Shown one piece after another: positions 61,629 to 64,000 of a DNA stretch of 64,000 bases. The notes below the pieces were generated by a model. The model saw only the letters and a program-made list of their open reading frames with translations, was not told the origin of the DNA and did not search any database. The translations under genes were made by a program, and so were the position numbers. Each line of letters opens with the position of its first letter. The stretch's first letter is position 1. The DNA comes from CAIVVT01 sp052145115 (GTDB lineage: Bacteria > Acidobacteriota > Terriglobia > Bryobacterales > Bryobacteraceae), in assembly GCA_052145115.1 (NCBI GenBank), contig JBKQPG010000004.1, forward strand, positions 8,194 to 72,193, in the 5' to 3' direction.

Positions 61629-62738
61629 TCAAAATCCCGCCAGGTGCTCCCCACGCACCTGCGCCTCGGCCACCGCCCGCCCGAATTCCATGAGTTCGTC
61701 GATCTGAGCCACCGCATCCATCTTGCGCATCGTTGCGGCGCGCAGATGCCCCACCCCCAGCGCGCGCAGCGTCTCGTCGTCCAGCTCTGCGTTGTACCGG
61801 ACGTAGCTGAACAGCCTCCGGCCCCCGGGCGCGCGCGCACCGATCAAATCGCCCACTTCGCGGTCGATCGGCAGGCCGAACCGGCACTCCCCGAAGATGC
61901 GGCACAACAAGTCCTGCTGCACCTGCGCGCCGCCGATCAGCGTCTCCGGCAGCGTCGTCGCGATCTCGACCACCCCCAGGTCGAACACCGTCACCCCCGG
62001 GTCCGCCTCCGTCGTCAGCCCCGTGCCCACGCTCACCACCAGCAGATCCTTGCGCGTGGCCTTCCACCCCACCCGGTACGGCGACGCCGTGGCCATGACG
62101 AACATCTGGAACGCGGGGTTGTTGCAGGCCGTCACCCCGCCGTCCTGGAACAGAAACTGCCGTTCGCCGATCCGCATCTTCTCGGCCGGAAAATACACCG
62201 GCGCCGCCGTCGACGCCCGCAGCAGTTGCCACAGCGGGAGCCGCAAATTGCAGTCCACCCGGCCGGGCTCGTTGTAGCGCGCCCGCGGATTGTTCGACAC
62301 CGGCCACGCCGAATCGGTCGTGGCATTGCGCATCATCATCAGCAGCAGCGTCTGGATCCGCTCCGACCCCAGCGTCGTCTCCGGTCCCACGATTTCGCGC
62401 AGCCGTTCCTCCAGCGGGCCCTGCTCGTAGCGGTACCACAGTTGCTCCACCAGTTCCGCCCGCCGGAACATCGCCGGCCCCGCCTCCTGGTAAAACCGCA
62501 GAATCTCGCCTGTTTCGTACCCCAGCGCCAGGCACGCGGCGATGATCGCCCCGGTGCTCGTTCCGCCGATGAAATCGAACCACTCCCCGAGCCTCAGCGC
62601 CCCGTCGCCCGCTCTAGCGCGCAGCAACTCCTCAATCCGCGCCAGAATCTCCAGGCTCACCACGCCGCGAATCCCGCCCCCGTCCAGCGCCAGGATCCGT
62701 TTCGGACCGGGCGCGGCCATGCGCTGTTCCAGGTTCAT
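61629..62738 (-). CDS. Patatin-like phospholipase
   Basis: A 369-residue patatin-fold lipid acyl hydrolase. The oxyanion motif DGGGIRGVVSLEIL, the nucleophile elbow FIGGTSTGAI and the catalytic Asp in FLFQDGGVTACNNP are intact, so it should hydrolyse phospholipids or acylglycerols. No signal peptide is present, so it acts in the cytoplasm or on the inner face of the membrane. Patatin proteins of similar size serve as CapV effectors in CBASS antiphage systems; here no cyclase or Cap gene is adjacent, so a metabolic role is as likely. It is divergent from phnX. Confidence 0.9.
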   Translation of the reverse strand: MNLEQRMAAPGPKRILALDGGGIRGVVSLEILARIEELLRARAGDGALRLGEWFDFIGGTSTGAIIAACLALGYETGEILRFYQEAGPAMFRRAELVEQLWYRYEQGPLEERLREIVGPETTLGSERIQTLLLMMMRNATTDSAWPVSNNPRARYNEPGRVDCNLRLPLWQLLRASTAAPVYFPAEKMRIGERQFLFQDGGVTACNNPAFQMFVMATASPYRVGWKATRKDLLVVSVGTGLTTEADPGVTVFDLGVVEIATTLPETLIGGAQVQQDLLCRIFGECRFGLPIDREVGDLIGARAPGGRRLFSYVRYNAELDDETLRALGVGHLRAATMRKMDAVAQIDELMEFGRAVAEAQVRGEHLAGF

Positions 62739-62956
62739 TCCGCCATCCGCTCCTGCCTGTCCTTCGCACCACCGTCACCCGGTGCGCCCCTGCGATGCTC
62801 GTAACTCCTGGAAAACAGGCGGTAAATTTCGCCGTTTGCATTGTCATCATTTTGCAGCCGACCCTCGATTACCATGGATCTCTGCGGCTTCCGCGCCCGG
62901 CCTCGCGCCGGCCGTCTTGAATCACATGGCCGCTGATTCCAGGAGGAACCCCGAGC

Positions 62957-63787
62957 GTGTCCACGCGACTCCTTAACCCGCCCTCGCCCCGCCTACTGGC
63001 GGTCATCTTCGATTGGGCCGGAACGGTCGTCGATTTCGGCAGCCGCGCCCCCGTCCAGGCCTTCGTCGAGCTGTTCCACCGCCACGGCGTGGCATTGAGC
63101 GTGGAACAGGTCCGCGGGCCCATGGGCATGCACAAGCGCGAGCACATCCGCCAGTTGCTGCTGCTCCCCGACGTGGCCGCCAGCTGGGCCGCCGTCCACG
63201 GCCAGCCCTCCACAGGCCAGGACCTCGACACCCTCTACGCCGAATTCATCCCTCTCCAGACCGGCATCGTAACGCACTACGGGCGCGTCATCCCCGGCGT
63301 CCCGGAACTAATGCAGGCGCTCGGCCGCCGCGGCATCCGCACCGGCAGCACCACCGGCTACACCCGCGCCATGATGGCCGCTCTGATCCCCGCCGCCGCC
63401 CGGCAGGGCTTTGCCCCCGAGGCCATCGTTTGTGCCGACGAGGTCCCCGCCGGGCGCCCCGCCCCGTGGCTGGCTCTCGAGGCCCTCAAGCGCCTCAATG
63501 CTTACCCCGTCAGTGCCTGCGTCAAGGTCGGCGACACCGTGGCCGACATTGATGAAGGTTTCAACGCCGGCCTGTGGACCGTCGGCGTCTTGCTCACCGG
63601 CAATGAAACGGGCCTTTCGGAAGAGGAATTGGCGGCCCTCGACGCGCCCGCCCGGGAGGCCTGCCGCTCGGCCGCCGGCGCGCGCCTGCTCCAGGCCGGC
63701 GCGCACTTCGTCATCGACTCCGCCGCCGACCTTCTCCCGACCCTCGATCTCATCGAGGACCGTCTGGCCCACGGCCAGCGCCCCTGA
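62957..63787 (+). CDS. phnX: Phosphonoacetaldehyde hydrolase (phosphonatase)
   Basis: A 276-residue HAD-superfamily enzyme that splits phosphonoacetaldehyde into acetaldehyde and phosphate. The nucleophile motif VIFDWAGTVVDFGS is the PhnX version of DxDxT (D-W-A), and the Schiff-base Lys lies in GPMGMHKREHIRQLL. GSTTGYTRAMM and VKVGDTVADIDEG complete the HAD core. The GTG start has AGGAGG 9 bases upstream. The usual partner, 2-aminoethylphosphonate transaminase (phnW), is not in the window. Confidence 0.93.
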   Translation: MSTRLLNPPSPRLLAVIFDWAGTVVDFGSRAPVQAFVELFHRHGVALSVEQVRGPMGMHKREHIRQLLLLPDVAASWAAVHGQPSTGQDLDTLYAEFIPLQTGIVTHYGRVIPGVPELMQALGRRGIRTGSTTGYTRAMMAALIPAAARQGFAPEAIVCADEVPAGRPAPWLALEALKRLNAYPVSACVKVGDTVADIDEGFNAGLWTVGVLLTGNETGLSEEELAALDAPAREACRSAAGARLLQAGAHFVIDSAADLLPTLDLIEDRLAHGQRP

Positions 63788-64000
63788 CCCTCTGCCCCCT
63801 CCCGGTCCCCCGGCCGCTCACCCGCCCCGCCGCCTGGACCTGTTCCGGGATAAGTGTAGCCCGTCGCGTCCACCCGCAATGAGGCCACTCCCGGACGGGG
63901 ACACCGAGGGCCGCGGCGCTTGATCGCCAGCCTCTGAACGTCGCGCCGAGGGAACCCAAGCGTGCCGCCGCGGCACGCGCAGAGTGTCCCCTCCGGCCAC
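63788..64000. other. Intergenic region at the window end
   Basis: No gene is supported in these 213 bases. A short perfect hairpin (CGTGCCG with CGGCACG, 3-base loop) lies at 63961-63977, far from the phnX stop. Confidence 0.4.

Overview
The window is GC-rich, densely packed DNA that looks like an Acidobacteriota chromosome, most likely of the Solibacter/Bryobacter type. The clues are two exported VWFA-related proteins of the acidobacterial kind, a partial secreted protein of a family common in that phylum, a split glycine decarboxylase (gcvPA/gcvPB), an S55 (SpoIVB-like) protease, a Gfo/Idh oxidoreductase with a signal peptide and a sialate O-acetylesterase. This placement is inferred from gene families. 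No rRNA or tRNA gene was seen.

Layout. 1-7.6 kb: pyruvate carboxylase, a DUF4097 surface-type protein, and a GAF-SpoIIE phosphatase followed by a metallo-beta-lactamase-fold hydrolase. 7.8-12.1 kb: a mutagenic repair cassette (dnaE2 plus an ImuB-like Y-family protein) with a perfect palindrome just upstream. 12.3-15.8 kb: a decayed tandem duplication holding two small lipocalin-like secreted proteins and a broken 5' copy of priA, then priA itself. 15.8-22.6 kb: GNAT acetyltransferase, histidine ammonia-lyase, SpoU-type RNA methyltransferase, two exported proteins and a metallo-beta-lactamase/receiver fusion. 22.6-27.0 kb: a complete glycine cleavage operon gcvT-gcvH-gcvPA-gcvPB. 27.2-28.0 kb: an ExeA-like ATPase.

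28.2-33.6 kb: a type III-A CRISPR effector operon (cas10-csm2-csm3-csm4-csm5) without an array, adaptation genes, cas6 or a recognisable csm6. Its Cas10 begins at the first palm domain and has no HD nuclease domain, and its Csm2 carries about 160 extra disordered residues. 33.7-37.3 kb: an island of visibly lower G+C abutting the truncated end of cas10. It holds an unknown gene, a single-polypeptide methyltransferase-endonuclease and a membrane-anchored unknown protein. 37.3-38.1 kb: a gene-free stretch with two copies of a ~170-bp intergenic element. A third copy lies at 7.6-7.8 kb. All three end in a hairpin with pairing-preserving substitutions followed by TTCCTCC.

38.1-54.3 kb: mostly envelope and periplasmic genes (VWA proteins, a 1129-residue exported protein, periplasmic oxidoreductase, exported glutathione peroxidase-like protein, galE, an EamA transporter, sialate esterase, and an outer-membrane TPR protein overlapping a glycoside-hydrolase-like gene). 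54.4-64.0 kb: glutaryl-CoA dehydrogenase, CusF-like protein, a beta-propeller protein with an S55 protease, a VOC protein, a YoeB toxin-antitoxin pair, a patatin-like phospholipase and phosphonoacetaldehyde hydrolase.

The strongest leads for something undescribed are the altered type III-A module beside the restriction-modification island, and the repeated structured intergenic element.
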